DNA of 64,000 nt from CAVSUB01 sp963730995 (GCA_963730995.1 CAVSUB010000013.1:2046001-2110000), one strand, 5' to 3'; counted from the first letter of the stretch, positions 46,189-56,135 are shown. Program-made: numbers and translations. Notes: a model not told the origin generated them from the sequence alone.

Positions 46189-47543
46189 GCCACGTACGCC
46201 GCGAACGCTCCAAGCAGTCCCAGCATCGCCGGCGTGAGGCCTGCGACGTTCGCCCCGCTGTGGAACACCTGGAGCCCGCCCACGATCGCGACGCCAGCAA
46301 CGATCGCGGCAAGCGCTCCGGCTGGACTCGGTCGCCGCGAGAAGAGACCCGTCAGAATCGGGACAAACAGCCCGACGGCCATCAGCGTGTAGAAAATCGT
46401 CAACGCATTGATGACGTCCTCGGCCACGATCGCCACGAGGACACCAAGCGCGCCGGCGCCGACAGCGGTCAGGCGCGTGACGCGAAGGACCTGGCCATCG
46501 TCCGCTGAGCGGTTCACGAAGCGCTTGTAAAAATCCTGCGACAGCGACGTCGTCAGCATGAAGAGGACCGCATCGGCGGCGCTCAGCTCCGCCGAGAACA
46601 CGGCGGCGAGCCCGATGCCGCCGACGATCGGCGGTACGCCGTGCATCAGGATCGTGGGGAGTGCGAGACGCGGCGCCTCGAGGCTGGGGAACTGCAGGCG
46701 CGCGATCATGCCCATGATGACAGGGACCATCGCGTACACGGCCAGCCCGATCGCGTTTGCGCCGACGCCCAGGCGCACCGCGCGATCGTCGCGCGCTCCG
46801 TAGATCTTCTGGAGCAGTCCGGGGGACACCACGAAGGCGGGCGCCAGGATCGCCAGGTAGATCAGTCCGGAGTGGCCGCCCTGCCACGGATTCCAGTAGT
46901 CCGGTGCCGGGTTGAGACCTGCGACCGCACTCCATCCGCCTGCTGCCCCGAGCGCGAGGGGCAGCGCAATCGCAAACCCGACCAGCTTCACGGTGAGCTG
47001 CACCATGTTCACCCACGCCGAAGTCAACAGACCGCCGGCCGTGAAGTAGATGGTGATCAGCAGGCCGCCAACCGCGCACCCGACTGCCGGCGGGACTCCG
47101 ACGATCACATTCAGGATCGAGGCGATGGCGATCAGCTGCCCCGCGAGAATGAAGAGCGACCCAACCCAGAGCAGTATGGCGATCGCCGTACGAACGGACA
47201 CGCCGAATCTGAATTCCAGAAAGTCGCCAACCGTGCGGAGGTCGTGCTCGGCGGCGGCGCGACGAATCGCGGGACCAATCCAGAGCGCGAGCACGAGCGA
47301 GCCCACCGCGGCCGACCCGACCCACCAGACAGCGGATAGCCCGTCGCGGTAACCAAGACCCGTGGCGCCGACAGTCGATCCCGCGCCGATGTTCGCCGCG
47401 AGCATCGTCGAGAAGATCAGGCCTGGGCCGAGCCGACGGCCGGCGACGAAGAAATCTCCTGCGGTCTGCACGCGGCGACCGATCCAAAGCCCGAGCGCAA
47501 TCTGTGCCGCCGAATAGGCAACGAGCAGCGCCAGGTAGCCCAT
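46173..47543 (-). CDS. Sodium:solute symporter (SSS family)
   Basis: A 456-residue transporter with about 13 membrane segments: MGYLALLVAYSAAQIALGLW, DFFVAGRRLGPGLIFSTMLA, AANIGAGSTVGATGLGY (sodium-site region), LLITIYFTAGGLLTSAWVNM and FSAELSAADAVLFMLTTSLS. It belongs to the SSS/PutP fold, which imports solutes with Na+. The ATG at 47543 gives the usual N-terminus; the in-frame extension to 47822 looks non-coding. The last codons and stop are formed by a heptad repeat array. Substrate unknown; an M20 hydrolase is divergently encoded. Confidence 0.92.
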   Translation of the reverse strand: MGYLALLVAYSAAQIALGLWIGRRVQTAGDFFVAGRRLGPGLIFSTMLAANIGAGSTVGATGLGYRDGLSAVWWVGSAAVGSLVLALWIGPAIRRAAAEHDLRTVGDFLEFRFGVSVRTAIAILLWVGSLFILAGQLIAIASILNVIVGVPPAVGCAVGGLLITIYFTAGGLLTSAWVNMVQLTVKLVGFAIALPLALGAAGGWSAVAGLNPAPDYWNPWQGGHSGLIYLAILAPAFVVSPGLLQKIYGARDDRAVRLGVGANAIGLAVYAMVPVIMGMIARLQFPSLEAPRLALPTILMHGVPPIVGGIGLAAVFSAELSAADAVLFMLTTSLSQDFYKRFVNRSADDGQVLRVTRLTAVGAGALGVLVAIVAEDVINALTIFYTLMAVGLFVPILTGLFSRRPSPAGALAAIVAGVAIVGGLQVFHSGANVAGLTPAMLGLLGAFAAYVAGARS

Positions 47544-47728
47544 CAGCGGGCCACTGCGATGGGAGTGCGGATGCGGGAACGCAGCGGAGCGCCGCGTCGC
47601 GGGCACGCAGCCGGCGGAAGCGGCCTGGACATCAGAGGCCAGCGATACTATCCGATGGCCCGCGTGTTTGACAACGCGCAGACGTTCCAGTAGAAACGGA
47701 TGAACCTGTCGTCTTCTCAGTCTTCCGA

Positions 47729-49004
47729 ATGGGCACCGCACAGATCGACCGCGTCCTGGCTGAGATCGATGCGGCGTCGGCGGAGGCTGTCGCGTTCGCC
47801 GCCGATCTGGTTCGCATTCCAACGGTCAATCCTCCCGGTGAGGCTTACGACGACTGCGCGCACTTCATAGGAGATCGTCTGGAGCGCTGCGCTTTCGATG
47901 TCGAGTACTTCCCTGCCGAAGGCCTTCCCGAACACACCCAGAGCCACCCTCGCATCAACGTCGTCGGGACCCGGCATGGACGCGCTCCACATCCTCTCGT
48001 GCACTTGAACGGGCATTTCGACGTCGTGCCTGCCGGCGAGGGCTGGACGCGCGATCCATTTGGCGGTGACGTCGTCGACGGCAGGATCTACGGCCGGGGA
48101 TCGTGCGACATGAAGGCCGGAATCGCCGCGGCGCTCTTTGCCGTCGAAGGCATCCGCCGCGCAGGCGTCGAACTGAATGGCGAGGTTGAAATCAGCGGCA
48201 CTGTGGATGAAGAGAGCGGCGGGTTTGCCGGCGTCGCGTGGCTCGCCGAGCACGGGCGTCTCAGCGCCGTGCGGACCGACTACGTGATCATCCCCGAGCC
48301 GCTGTACGTGGACCGTATCTGCATCGGTCATCGGGGCGTCTACTGGTTCGAAGTGTTGACGCGCGGACGCATCGCGCATGGCAGCATGCCCTTCCTCGGT
48401 ACGAGTGCGATCGACCACATGGGCGTCGTGCTCGACCGTATGCAGCGGGAACTGGCGCCGCGGCTCGCGTGCCGGACGACCGCGGTGCCGGTGGTGCCAC
48501 CGGGCGCCCGGCACGCGACGCTGAACGTCAACGGCATCAACGGCGGGCAGCCGGTCGGCGGAATCCAGACGCCGTGCGTTGCCGACATGTGTCGCGCCGT
48601 GTTCGATCGGCGCTTCCTGCTCGAAGAGGGCTTCGACGCGACGAAGTCCGAGATTGTCGAAATGCTCGACGCCATCGCGCTGGAGATGCCCGAATTCCGG
48701 TACGAGCTGAAAGACTTGATGGTGGTGCATCCCGTGCGGACGCCCGACGGTTCACCTGTCGTTGCGGCGCTCGACCGGGCGCTGCACCGCGTCCTCGGTC
48801 GAAGCGGCGGTCTCGTCGCCAGCCCGGGTAACGTACGATCAGAAACACGTCGCACGGATCGCGGGCGTGCCGCACTGCGTGGCCTACGGTCCGGGAATCC
48901 TGGACCTCGCGCACCAGCCCGACGAATATTGCAATATCGAGGATCTGACCAACGCAACCAAAGTGATTGCCCTGGCGATACTCGAACTGACGGGAACAGT
49001 CTGA
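47729..49004 (+). CDS. M20-family metallohydrolase (ArgE/DapE type), frameshifted
   Basis: About 425 residues after correction. Zinc ligands are visible: His in VHLNGHFDVVPAGEG, Asp in YGRGSCDMKAGIAA, the Glu pair in TVDEESGGF and the C-terminal His in DLAHQPDE. The lid domain contains HATLNVNGINGGQPVGGIQT. One extra A at about 48828 shifts the frame between GGLVASPG and TYDQKHVARIAGV; the corrected frame ends at 49004. Likely hydrolyses an acyl-amino acid or dipeptide. Precedes the second TonB receptor by 76 bp. Confidence 0.88.
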
Positions 49005-49080
49005 CCCTCCGGGCAGCCTGATGGCCCACGCCGCGATCCTGAGCATCGACGAGACGTGACGTGACCGAGGAGGCCGAGCG

Positions 49081-52000
49081 ATGCGCAAGTCTGTATTCTC
49101 AGTAGCTCTCTTGATAGCGATCGGGTTGATGCTCTGGGCGCCCAGTGAGGCGCACGCGCAAGCTACCGGCAGCATCGCCGGTGTCGTAACCGACGAAACC
49201 GGGGCCGTGATCCCTGGGGTCACCGTCACGATCAAGAACACGGCCACGAACCAGAGCCGGACGACGGTGACCGGCACTGACGGCTACTACTCGGTCCTGT
49301 TGCTCCAGCCTGGAAAGTTCGAGGTCAAAGCAACGCTCGCCGGCTTCAAGACGGTCACACGCGACGACATCACCGTGACCGTCGAGTCGACCTCACGTGT
49401 CGACATGAAGCTTGGCGTCGGCCGAGTCGAAGAAAACGTCACTGTCTCGACGCAGGCGCCGCTCGTCGAAACCTCGAACGCCACCCTCGGCATCGTCGTG
49501 GATCAGAAGAAGCTCGTCGACCTGCCGCTGAACGGACGCAACTTCACCAACCTCGGCCCGCTGCTGCCAGGGGTCATCGCGGCGCCCGCTTCGGTCGGAG
49601 GCGCGTCCGGTGATGCGACGCCAGGCGGTTTCGGGGCGGCCACGGCCGGTTTCAGCGTCAATGGAATGCGGAACCAGTCGAACAACTTCCTGCTCGACGG
49701 CACGAGCAACAACGACACGTTCAACACAGGTTTCGTGTTGCGACCCCCGCCAGACGCGATCCAGGAATTCAAGATCCTGACGCATTCCTACAGCGCAGAG
49801 TACGGCCGCAACTCCGGCTCCGTCGTCAACGTCGTGACCCGATCGGGCAGCAATGCCGTCCACGGAGCGGCCTGGGAATTCAACCGCGACGACGCGCTCC
49901 AGGCGCGGAACTTCTTCGCGCCGACGAGCCAGGCCAAGCCGAAGTTGAAGCAGAACCAGTTCGGCGCGAGCTTCGGAGGGCCGATTCAACGGAACAAGAT
50001 GTTCGGATTCGGGTATTACGAGGGACACCGCAATACGAGCGGCCAGACGCTGAATATCGTTGTCGCGTCGGACGCTCAACGAACCGGCAACTTTGGATCG
50101 ACGACGATCCGCGATCCGTTGACCGGAACGCCGTTCACGAACAACACCATTCCTGCGGATCGGATCAGCTCGAGCGCCCGGCGGTTGCTGGACGACTTCG
50201 TTCCCCGCGCCAATGACGCAACGGGCACACGGTACATCGCCTCCCCCGACGCGACCGACGACCGTGACCAGATGGGGCTGCGGTGGGACTACAACCTGTC
50301 GCGAAACAACTCGCTGCTCGTGCGGTACCTGCGCAGCAAGACCGACTCGGTCACGCCGCCAACGACCCGCCCGATCGGAACCGTCGCCAAGGCGACTCTC
50401 CAGGACGTGATGGCCTCGGACACCCACATCTTCACGCCGCGGACGATCAATGTAGCGAGGTTCTCGTACAACCGAATTGGGGCCTCGCCGCAGGCCACGA
50501 GCGGGCTGTCGAACAACGACTACGGGATCAACGTGCCGCAGAACGTCCCGATCGCGGCGGGTCTCGCCAACATCTCCCTCACCGGGTTCTTCAGCGTCGG
50601 CGATGCACAGCAGCCGTTCGTCAGCCGGCTGAACGAAGTGTCGCAGTTCACCGACGACGTGACCTGGGTGTTCGGACGGCACTCGACGAAGTTCGGGCTC
50701 GACGTGCGCCAGGAACACATGGTCATCAACTTCGTGAACCGTCCAAACGGGGACTTCACGTTCACCGGATCGACCACCTCTGGGTCAGGTAACGCACTCG
50801 CCGACTTCCTGCTGGGGCTGCCGGCGCAGTTCAGGCGCGCGACGCAGAACAGCGCGCAGGATGGCAAGGGGTGGCTCTACTCCGCCTACGTGCAGGACGA
50901 GTTCCGACCGATCCCGCGGGTGACGATCAACGCGGGTCTGCGATACGAGCTCCCGATTCCCTTCGAAGACGTGAACGGGGCGCTCAACTCGTTCCGTCCT
51001 GGCCAGCAGTCAACCCGCTTTCCCAATGCGCCGCTCGGTCTCGTCTACCCCGGAGATGCCGGGGTGCCCGCCGGCACGTACGACACCGACAAGAACAACT
51101 TCGCGCCACGCATCGGCATCGTGTGGGATCCGACCGGCTCGGGCCGGTCGAGCCTGCGCGGCGCATGGGGCATCTTCTACGATGCCCTCGCCGGTCAGGG
51201 CGACTTCTTCCAGAACGGCGTGCTCGCGCCGCCGTTCACCCCGCTGCTCGAGATCAATTCTCCGCCGGCCGCGTTGACGCTGAGCAATCCCCTCTCGTCG
51301 GTCAGCGGCGGAGCTGCCGATTTTCCCCCTGGCTTGATCTTCATCGGATGGGGGACCGACTTCCAGACACCGTATGCACAGCATTTCAACCTGACGTGGC
51401 AGCAGCAGCTCGGGGAGTACTTCGGCGCCGAGGTCGGCTACGTCGGATCGCGCGGCTATCACCTGCCGATCTTCATGGAGGTGAACCCCGGACTCTATGC
51501 GACGGGTCAAACTCTCCCGGGCGCGCGGCTCTTCCCCGCGTTCTCGCTGGTACGCCCGACGTTCTCGGTCGCGCGGTCCTGGTACGACTCTCTCCAGGCG
51601 AGCCTGCGCATGCGCGAGATGCACCACATCAACTTCCTCGCGTCGTACACGCTGGGCCACGCGATCGACCACGTCTCCGGGTTGAATATCGGCGGCGAGC
51701 AGCGGCCCGTACTGCCAGTCACTATCGGCGACGACGCGTCAATCGACCAGGCCCTGGCCTTCGAAAAGGGTGACGCGCTCTTTGACGTTCGTCACCGCTT
51801 CGTGATCAGCTTCGGGGCAGAGCTGCCGACGCCGAAGCAAATGGGCGCGATCACAGAGCACGTCCTGGGTGGATGGCAGGTGAACGGCATCGTCCAGGCG
51901 CAGACCGGCTTCCCGACTGGCGTCTACGATCCGACGACCGACATTCGCTACCTGACCAACAGGCCGGACGTGACCTGCGATCCGAACGCCAACGCGCCGC

Positions 52001-52311
52001 AGACGGTGGATCAGTGGTTCGACACCTCCTGCTTCGTGCGCCGCGCCGTGCCCACTACCGGCACGCGGCCCGGGAACGCCGGCCGCAACACCGTCCGCGG
52101 GCCTGGCTTTGCCAGGACCGATCTGTCGTTCTTCAAGAACATCGACGTGTGGGCAGGACACCGGATTCAGCTGCGCGCCGAGGCGTTCAACCTGTTCAAT
52201 CAGACTCGCTTCGGCCAGCCTGGCAACCAGATCGGAACGGCGAATTTCGGGCGCATCACGAGCTCGGAAGATGGCCGGATCATCCAGCTCGCGGCGAAGT
52301 ACAGTTTCTAG
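49081..52311 (+). CDS. Oar-like TonB-dependent outer-membrane receptor
   Basis: A 1,076-residue receptor with signal peptide LLIAIGLMLWAPSEAHAQ, a carboxypeptidase-regulatory-like domain (SIAGVVTDETGAVIPGVTVT), a plug (LNGRNFTNLGPLLPGV, NFLLDGTSNNDTF, VVTRSGSNAVHGAAWE) and a full barrel ending GRIIQLAAKYSF. GGAGG precedes the ATG. The neighbouring M20 hydrolase, P1 peptidase and PhoD suggest import of peptides or phosphorylated peptides or esters. Confidence 0.95.
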   Translation: MRKSVFSVALLIAIGLMLWAPSEAHAQATGSIAGVVTDETGAVIPGVTVTIKNTATNQSRTTVTGTDGYYSVLLLQPGKFEVKATLAGFKTVTRDDITVTVESTSRVDMKLGVGRVEENVTVSTQAPLVETSNATLGIVVDQKKLVDLPLNGRNFTNLGPLLPGVIAAPASVGGASGDATPGGFGAATAGFSVNGMRNQSNNFLLDGTSNNDTFNTGFVLRPPPDAIQEFKILTHSYSAEYGRNSGSVVNVVTRSGSNAVHGAAWEFNRDDALQARNFFAPTSQAKPKLKQNQFGASFGGPIQRNKMFGFGYYEGHRNTSGQTLNIVVASDAQRTGNFGSTTIRDPLTGTPFTNNTIPADRISSSARRLLDDFVPRANDATGTRYIASPDATDDRDQMGLRWDYNLSRNNSLLVRYLRSKTDSVTPPTTRPIGTVAKATLQDVMASDTHIFTPRTINVARFSYNRIGASPQATSGLSNNDYGINVPQNVPIAAGLANISLTGFFSVGDAQQPFVSRLNEVSQFTDDVTWVFGRHSTKFGLDVRQEHMVINFVNRPNGDFTFTGSTTSGSGNALADFLLGLPAQFRRATQNSAQDGKGWLYSAYVQDEFRPIPRVTINAGLRYELPIPFEDVNGALNSFRPGQQSTRFPNAPLGLVYPGDAGVPAGTYDTDKNNFAPRIGIVWDPTGSGRSSLRGAWGIFYDALAGQGDFFQNGVLAPPFTPLLEINSPPAALTLSNPLSSVSGGAADFPPGLIFIGWGTDFQTPYAQHFNLTWQQQLGEYFGAEVGYVGSRGYHLPIFMEVNPGLYATGQTLPGARLFPAFSLVRPTFSVARSWYDSLQASLRMREMHHINFLASYTLGHAIDHVSGLNIGGEQRPVLPVTIGDDASIDQALAFEKGDALFDVRHRFVISFGAELPTPKQMGAITEHVLGGWQVNGIVQAQTGFPTGVYDPTTDIRYLTNRPDVTCDPNANAPQTVDQWFDTSCFVRRAVPTTGTRPGNAGRNTVRGPGFARTDLSFFKNIDVWAGHRIQLRAEAFNLFNQTRFGQPGNQIGTANFGRITSSEDGRIIQLAAKYSF

Positions 52312-52322
52312 GTGCGAACGTG

Positions 52323-52385
52323 TCGGGATCCGGGATCCGGGACTCGGCGGTCGGCGGTCGGCGGTCGGCGGTCGGCGGTCGGACG
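52323..52385. repeat. 7-bp-periodic repeat array, TCGG family
   Basis: Nine heptads in register: TCGGGAT, CCGGGAT, CCGGGAC, five perfect TCGGCGG and TCGGACG. It starts 11 bases after the TonB receptor stop. The longest array of this family in the window. Confidence 0.85.
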
Positions 52386-52417
52386 GTGAGTACCTGAAAG
52401 CGGGCTGCCGCAGCTAA

Positions 52418-52482
52418 CCAGCCGCGAGCGAAGCGAGTGCCGAGTAGCGACAGAGCGCGTGGGGGTGGGGCCCCCCGCGCAT
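52418..52482 (+). repeat. GC-rich dispersed repeat, copy 1
   Basis: Starts CCAGCCGCGAGCGAAGCGAG and ends in a G-rich/C-rich hairpin (GCGCGTGGGGGTGGGGCCCC). Copy 2 begins about 75 bp downstream and an inverted copy lies at 58165-58219. Confidence 0.6.
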
Positions 52483-52495
52483 CATAGCGCCTGCG

Positions 52496-52555
52496 GCCCG
52501 AGCGAGGCGCGAAGTCGCCGAGCGAGAGCGCGTGGGGGTGGGGCCCCACGCGCAT
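52496..52555 (+). repeat. GC-rich dispersed repeat, copy 2, with perfect hairpin
   Basis: GAGCGAGGCGCGAAG leads into GCGCGTGGGG (52528-52537) pairing with CCCCACGCGC (52544-52553), a 10-bp perfect stem with a G-rich loop. It ends 18 bp before the ATG of the P1 peptidase gene, so it probably lies in that gene's leader. Confidence 0.6.
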
Positions 52556-52572
52556 TGATTAGAGAGGACAAA

Positions 52573-53685
52573 ATGCACCGCATATGTGTCGTCGTCGTCG
52601 GTTGCGCAGCGACGGCAATGCTCACACCCGCTCTCATCGCCGCACAATCTTCCTCTGCGCCGATCACCAAAGGCCTGACCGCCGTCGACGGCATCAAGGT
52701 TGGCCACTTCACGCTGACCGAACGCCCGACGGGCTGCACGGTGATCCTCGTGGACGGGGACGGCGCCGTGGGCGGCGTGTCGCAGCGCGGCGGGGCGCCA
52801 GGCACGCGTGAAACGAACCTCCTCGATCCGCTGAACATGGTGGACAAGGTCAACGCGGTCGTGCTGTCCGGCGGAAGCGCCTTCGGGCTCGACGCGGCAC
52901 AGGGCGTCGTGCGGTATCTCGACGAACACAACATCGGCTACAAGACTGCCGCGGGCGTGGTCCCCATCGTGCCCGCGGCGATCCTGTTCGATCTCGGGTT
53001 CGGTGGCGACCCGAAGATCCGGCCGACCGCCGATTGCGGTTACAAGGCCGCTTCCACTGCGTCGGATGGACCCGTGGCGGAAGGCAACGTCGGCGCGGGC
53101 GCGGGCGCCACCGTCGGCAAGATGGGCGGCGTTGTCGAGCACGCCGGATCTCCACCCGGACGCCGCCTGCCCATGAAGGCCGGGATCGGTTCTGCCGCCA
53201 TCTCTCTTCCGAACGGGCTCGTTGTCGGAGCGATTGTCGCGGTCAACGCTGTCGGCGATATAGTCGATCCCGACACGGGCAAAGTCGTCGCCGGCTCCCG
53301 CAACCCCGACAACACTCTCGCGGACATTCGAAAGCTGCTGCGCGGCGGGGAGATCGGCACGCGGCCGCGCGCGGGCGAGAACACTACAATCGGGCTCGTG
53401 GCAACCAACGCAAAGCTCTCCAAGAACGACATCAACCGCGTCGCGCTCATGGCCGACGATGGGTTCGCGCGGGCGATCAATCCATCGCACACGATGGGAG
53501 ACGGCGACACGGTGTTCGCGCTGGCGACCGGGCGCTGGACCGGCGACGCGAACGTGACTCTGGTCGGGGCGCTCGCAGCCGAAGCGATGGCCGATGCCAT
53601 CGTGCGAGCGGCCACGCAGGCCGCGGCGAGCAACGGGCTGCCCGCCGCCCGCGACATGAACACCGTGCCGGCGCGGTTCAAGTAG
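52573..53685 (+). CDS. P1 family (DmpA-type, S58) peptidase
   Basis: A 370-residue N-terminal-nucleophile peptidase with a signal peptide (ICVVVVGCAATAMLTPALIA). Family motifs: TAVDGIKVGHFTLTERPTGC, VVLSGGSAFGLDAAQGVVRY, AEGNVGAGAGATVGK and the self-cleavage region GENTTIGLVATNAKLSK. The usual role is aminopeptidase activity on D- or beta-amino-acyl peptides. The ATG follows AGAGAGGA; longer upstream readings run through the GC-rich repeat and are unlikely. Separated from PhoD by one base. Confidence 0.9.
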   Translation: MHRICVVVVGCAATAMLTPALIAAQSSSAPITKGLTAVDGIKVGHFTLTERPTGCTVILVDGDGAVGGVSQRGGAPGTRETNLLDPLNMVDKVNAVVLSGGSAFGLDAAQGVVRYLDEHNIGYKTAAGVVPIVPAAILFDLGFGGDPKIRPTADCGYKAASTASDGPVAEGNVGAGAGATVGKMGGVVEHAGSPPGRRLPMKAGIGSAAISLPNGLVVGAIVAVNAVGDIVDPDTGKVVAGSRNPDNTLADIRKLLRGGEIGTRPRAGENTTIGLVATNAKLSKNDINRVALMADDGFARAINPSHTMGDGDTVFALATGRWTGDANVTLVGALAAEAMADAIVRAATQAAASNGLPAARDMNTVPARFK

Positions 53686-53686
53686 C

Positions 53687-55267
53687 ATGGCGTCCCGCAT
53701 CGATCGACGGGCATTCGTCCAGCGATCGCTGGCCAGCGCCGCTGGGCTTCTGTCGTCCAGACGGCTGTTCGCCCAGGGAGCCCCCGCCATCGTCCAGGCC
53801 GAAGGATCCCTCCCGGCGCTGCCGCAGGGCGTTGCCGCCGGCGCCGCCGGTCCTGATCGCTTCGTCGTCTGGAGCCGCTGCGATCGGCCGGCTCGCATGA
53901 TCGTCGAGTACGCAACTACCGATCAATTCAACGACGTGCGGCGCATTCAGGGGCCGGCCGCGCTCGAAAGTACCGACTTCACTGCGCGGACGGTTCTTCG
54001 CGATCTTCCACGGGGTCAGCGGATTTTCTATCGCGTGCTGTTCCAGGACCTCGGAGACCTTCGTCGTGTCAGCGCTCCCGCACCTGGCAGTTTCGTCACC
54101 GCCCCGGCGGCCGCGGCCGATCGTGACCTGACACTCGTCTGGTCGGCGGACACGGTCGGTCAGGGTTGGGGCATCAACCCGGAGTGGGGCGGCCTGCGCC
54201 TCTACGATTCAATGAGGCAGGTCGAGCCGGATATCTTCATCCATCTGGGCGACACGATCTACGCCGACCAGCCCGTCCTGTCGGAGGTCAAGCTGGACGA
54301 CGGAAAGATCTGGAAGAACCTCGTGACAGAGGCGAAATCCAAGGCCGCCGAAACACTCGACGAGTTCCGCGGCGCGTATCAGTACAACCTGATGGACGAG
54401 CACATGCGCCGCTTCAACAGTGAAGTCGGTCAAGTGGTGCTTTGGGACGACCATGAGGTGCACGACAACTGGTATCCGACGCGGGATTTGACGAAGGATC
54501 CGAAGTACACAACGGTGAAGAGCATGCCGCTGCTGGCCGCGCGCGCGCGACAGGCCTTCCTGGAATACAACCCTGTCCCGGCGAACGCCGACGACGGCGA
54601 GCGGATCTATCGAACGGTCGGCTTCGGCCCCGCCGTCGAGGTCTTCGCGCTGGACTTGCGCAGCTACCGCAGCGCGAACAGCGAAAACCGGCAAGCCACG
54701 CTGGCCCCGGACTCGGCCCTGGCGGGCCCCGCTCAACTCGAGTGGCTCAAGACGAGCCTGGCGGCATCACAGGCGACGTGGAAGGTCATCGCCAGCGATC
54801 TCCCGATCGGTGTGGTGGTTCCCGACGGGCAGTATTTCGAGGCATTCGCCAATGGCGAAGATGCCGGAGCGAGCGGACGCGAGCTCGAGATCGCGAACCT
54901 GCTCAAGTTCATCAAGGACCGCCGCATCGCGAACGTTGTGTGGATCACGGCGGACATCCACTACTGCGCCGCGCACTTCTACCACCCGACTCGCGCGAAG
55001 TTCACGGACTTCGAGCCATTCTGGGAGTTCGTCGCCGGTCCGCTCAACGCCGGCACGTTCGGTCCCAACAAAATGGATGCGACCTTCGGTCCGGAGGTGA
55101 AGTTCACAGGCATCCCGCCCGGCATGAAGCCAAATCGGCCGCCGAGCGACGGATTCCAATTCTTCGGACAGATGCGCATCGATCGGCGGACGAAGGCCCT
55201 GACCGTGTCACTACACGAGCTGAGCGGACGGAAGATCTACAGTCAGGAGCTGGAAGCTAGGAGCTAG
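53687..55267 (+). CDS. phoD: PhoD-type alkaline phosphatase
   Basis: A 526-residue secreted phosphatase with a twin-arginine signal (DRRAFVQRSLASAAGLLSS). An N-terminal Ig-like domain precedes the metallophosphatase core: IHLGDTIYADQPVL, WDDHEVHDNWYPTRD, VIASDLPIGVVVPDG and VWITADIHYCAAH, with the conserved Asp/His/Cys metal ligands of the Fe/Ca PhoD family. The last residues EARS and the TAG stop are formed by a heptad repeat (55244-55271). One base after the P1 peptidase stop, so co-transcribed. Confidence 0.93.
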   Translation: MASRIDRRAFVQRSLASAAGLLSSRRLFAQGAPAIVQAEGSLPALPQGVAAGAAGPDRFVVWSRCDRPARMIVEYATTDQFNDVRRIQGPAALESTDFTARTVLRDLPRGQRIFYRVLFQDLGDLRRVSAPAPGSFVTAPAAAADRDLTLVWSADTVGQGWGINPEWGGLRLYDSMRQVEPDIFIHLGDTIYADQPVLSEVKLDDGKIWKNLVTEAKSKAAETLDEFRGAYQYNLMDEHMRRFNSEVGQVVLWDDHEVHDNWYPTRDLTKDPKYTTVKSMPLLAARARQAFLEYNPVPANADDGERIYRTVGFGPAVEVFALDLRSYRSANSENRQATLAPDSALAGPAQLEWLKTSLAASQATWKVIASDLPIGVVVPDGQYFEAFANGEDAGASGRELEIANLLKFIKDRRIANVVWITADIHYCAAHFYHPTRAKFTDFEPFWEFVAGPLNAGTFGPNKMDATFGPEVKFTGIPPGMKPNRPPSDGFQFFGQMRIDRRTKALTVSLHELSGRKIYSQELEARS

Positions 55268-55271
55268 GAGC
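55244..55271. repeat. 7-bp-periodic repeat array, AGCT family, holding a stop codon and the next gene's ribosome binding site
   Basis: Heptads CAGGAGC, TGGAAGC, TAGGAGC, TAGGAGC. They encode the PhoD C-terminus and its TAG stop, and the last AGGAG lies 4 bases before the GTG of the DUF2461 gene. The same AGGAGCTAG string ends the symporter gene at 46173. Confidence 0.75.
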
Positions 55272-55273
55272 TG

Positions 55274-55957
55274 GTGCCGAATCCCTGTTTCACGCCATCC
55301 ACGCTCGCGTTCCTGCGCGCGCTGAAACGCAACAACGATCGCGAGTGGTTCAGAGCGCAAAAGGATCGGTACGAGCGCGACGTGCGTGAGCCGATGATTC
55401 GGGTCATCGAGCGCCTGGCCACGGACTTCAAGTCATTCGGGCCGGAGCTCGTCGCCGCTCCAAAGACATCCCTCTATCGAATCTACCGCGACACGCGCTT
55501 CAGCCCCGACAAGACACCGCTAAAGACGAACGTCGCGGCGAGTTTTCCGTGGCGCGGACTGCACCGGCATCAGGGCGCCGGGCTCTATTTCGAGATCGCG
55601 CCGACATGGGTGTGGATTGGCGGCGGCATGTACGCGCCGGAACCGCCGCATCTCGTGAAGGTCCGCGAGCACATCGCCGAGACGTGGCCGGAAATCCGTA
55701 GACTGACGCGCGCTCGGGCATTTGTGGCTCGGTTCGAAACGCTCGGCGGTGAGCAACTGACTCGGGTTCCCCGTGGGTACCCCGCGGATCATCCGGCCGC
55801 CGATTTCCTCCGTCACAAGCAGTTCCTGGCCGGACGAGAACTGCCAGCCGAATCTGCCATCCGCGAGGACTTCTATTCAGAGCTCCTCTCCACGTTCAAA
55901 GCACTCGTGCCTCTGGTCCGGTTTCTCAACGAGCGGCTCGTCGCGGACGGAAGCTGA
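55274..55957 (+). CDS. DUF2461 domain protein
   Basis: A 227-residue protein of the DUF2461 (TIGR02453) family: FTPSTLAFLRALKRNNDREW, FRAQKDRYERDVREPM, TSLYRIYRDTRFSPDKTPLK, GAGLYFEIAPTWVWIGGGMY. The start is a GTG just behind AGGAG provided by the heptad array. The function of the family is unknown. Last gene of the P1-PhoD-DUF2461 set. Confidence 0.9.
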   Translation: MPNPCFTPSTLAFLRALKRNNDREWFRAQKDRYERDVREPMIRVIERLATDFKSFGPELVAAPKTSLYRIYRDTRFSPDKTPLKTNVAASFPWRGLHRHQGAGLYFEIAPTWVWIGGGMYAPEPPHLVKVREHIAETWPEIRRLTRARAFVARFETLGGEQLTRVPRGYPADHPAADFLRHKQFLAGRELPAESAIREDFYSELLSTFKALVPLVRFLNERLVADGS

Positions 55958-56135
55958 ACCGGAGGCCAGTTCGGGACTCGCACTCTGGCGTTTCCAGACA
56001 GTAGGGGTGCGTATGCGTGGACTGCCGCAGTCAACGGTACCTGCACACCAGCCGCTACACGATACACATCCTCGGGATTCGCGAACGGGTGACGAGTCCC
56101 ATGGCATCGGCCGCGCAGAAGGCGCCGTAGACTCG

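Noticed and set aside
49393..50718. Minus-strand frame of 441 codons opposite the second TonB receptor
   Set aside because: Arg/Val-rich antisense shadow without domain features.
52459..52572. Extended N-terminus of the P1 peptidase from upstream
   Set aside because: It reads through the GC-rich hairpin repeat and removes the signal peptide from the N-terminus; the ATG at 52573 has its own ribosome binding site.
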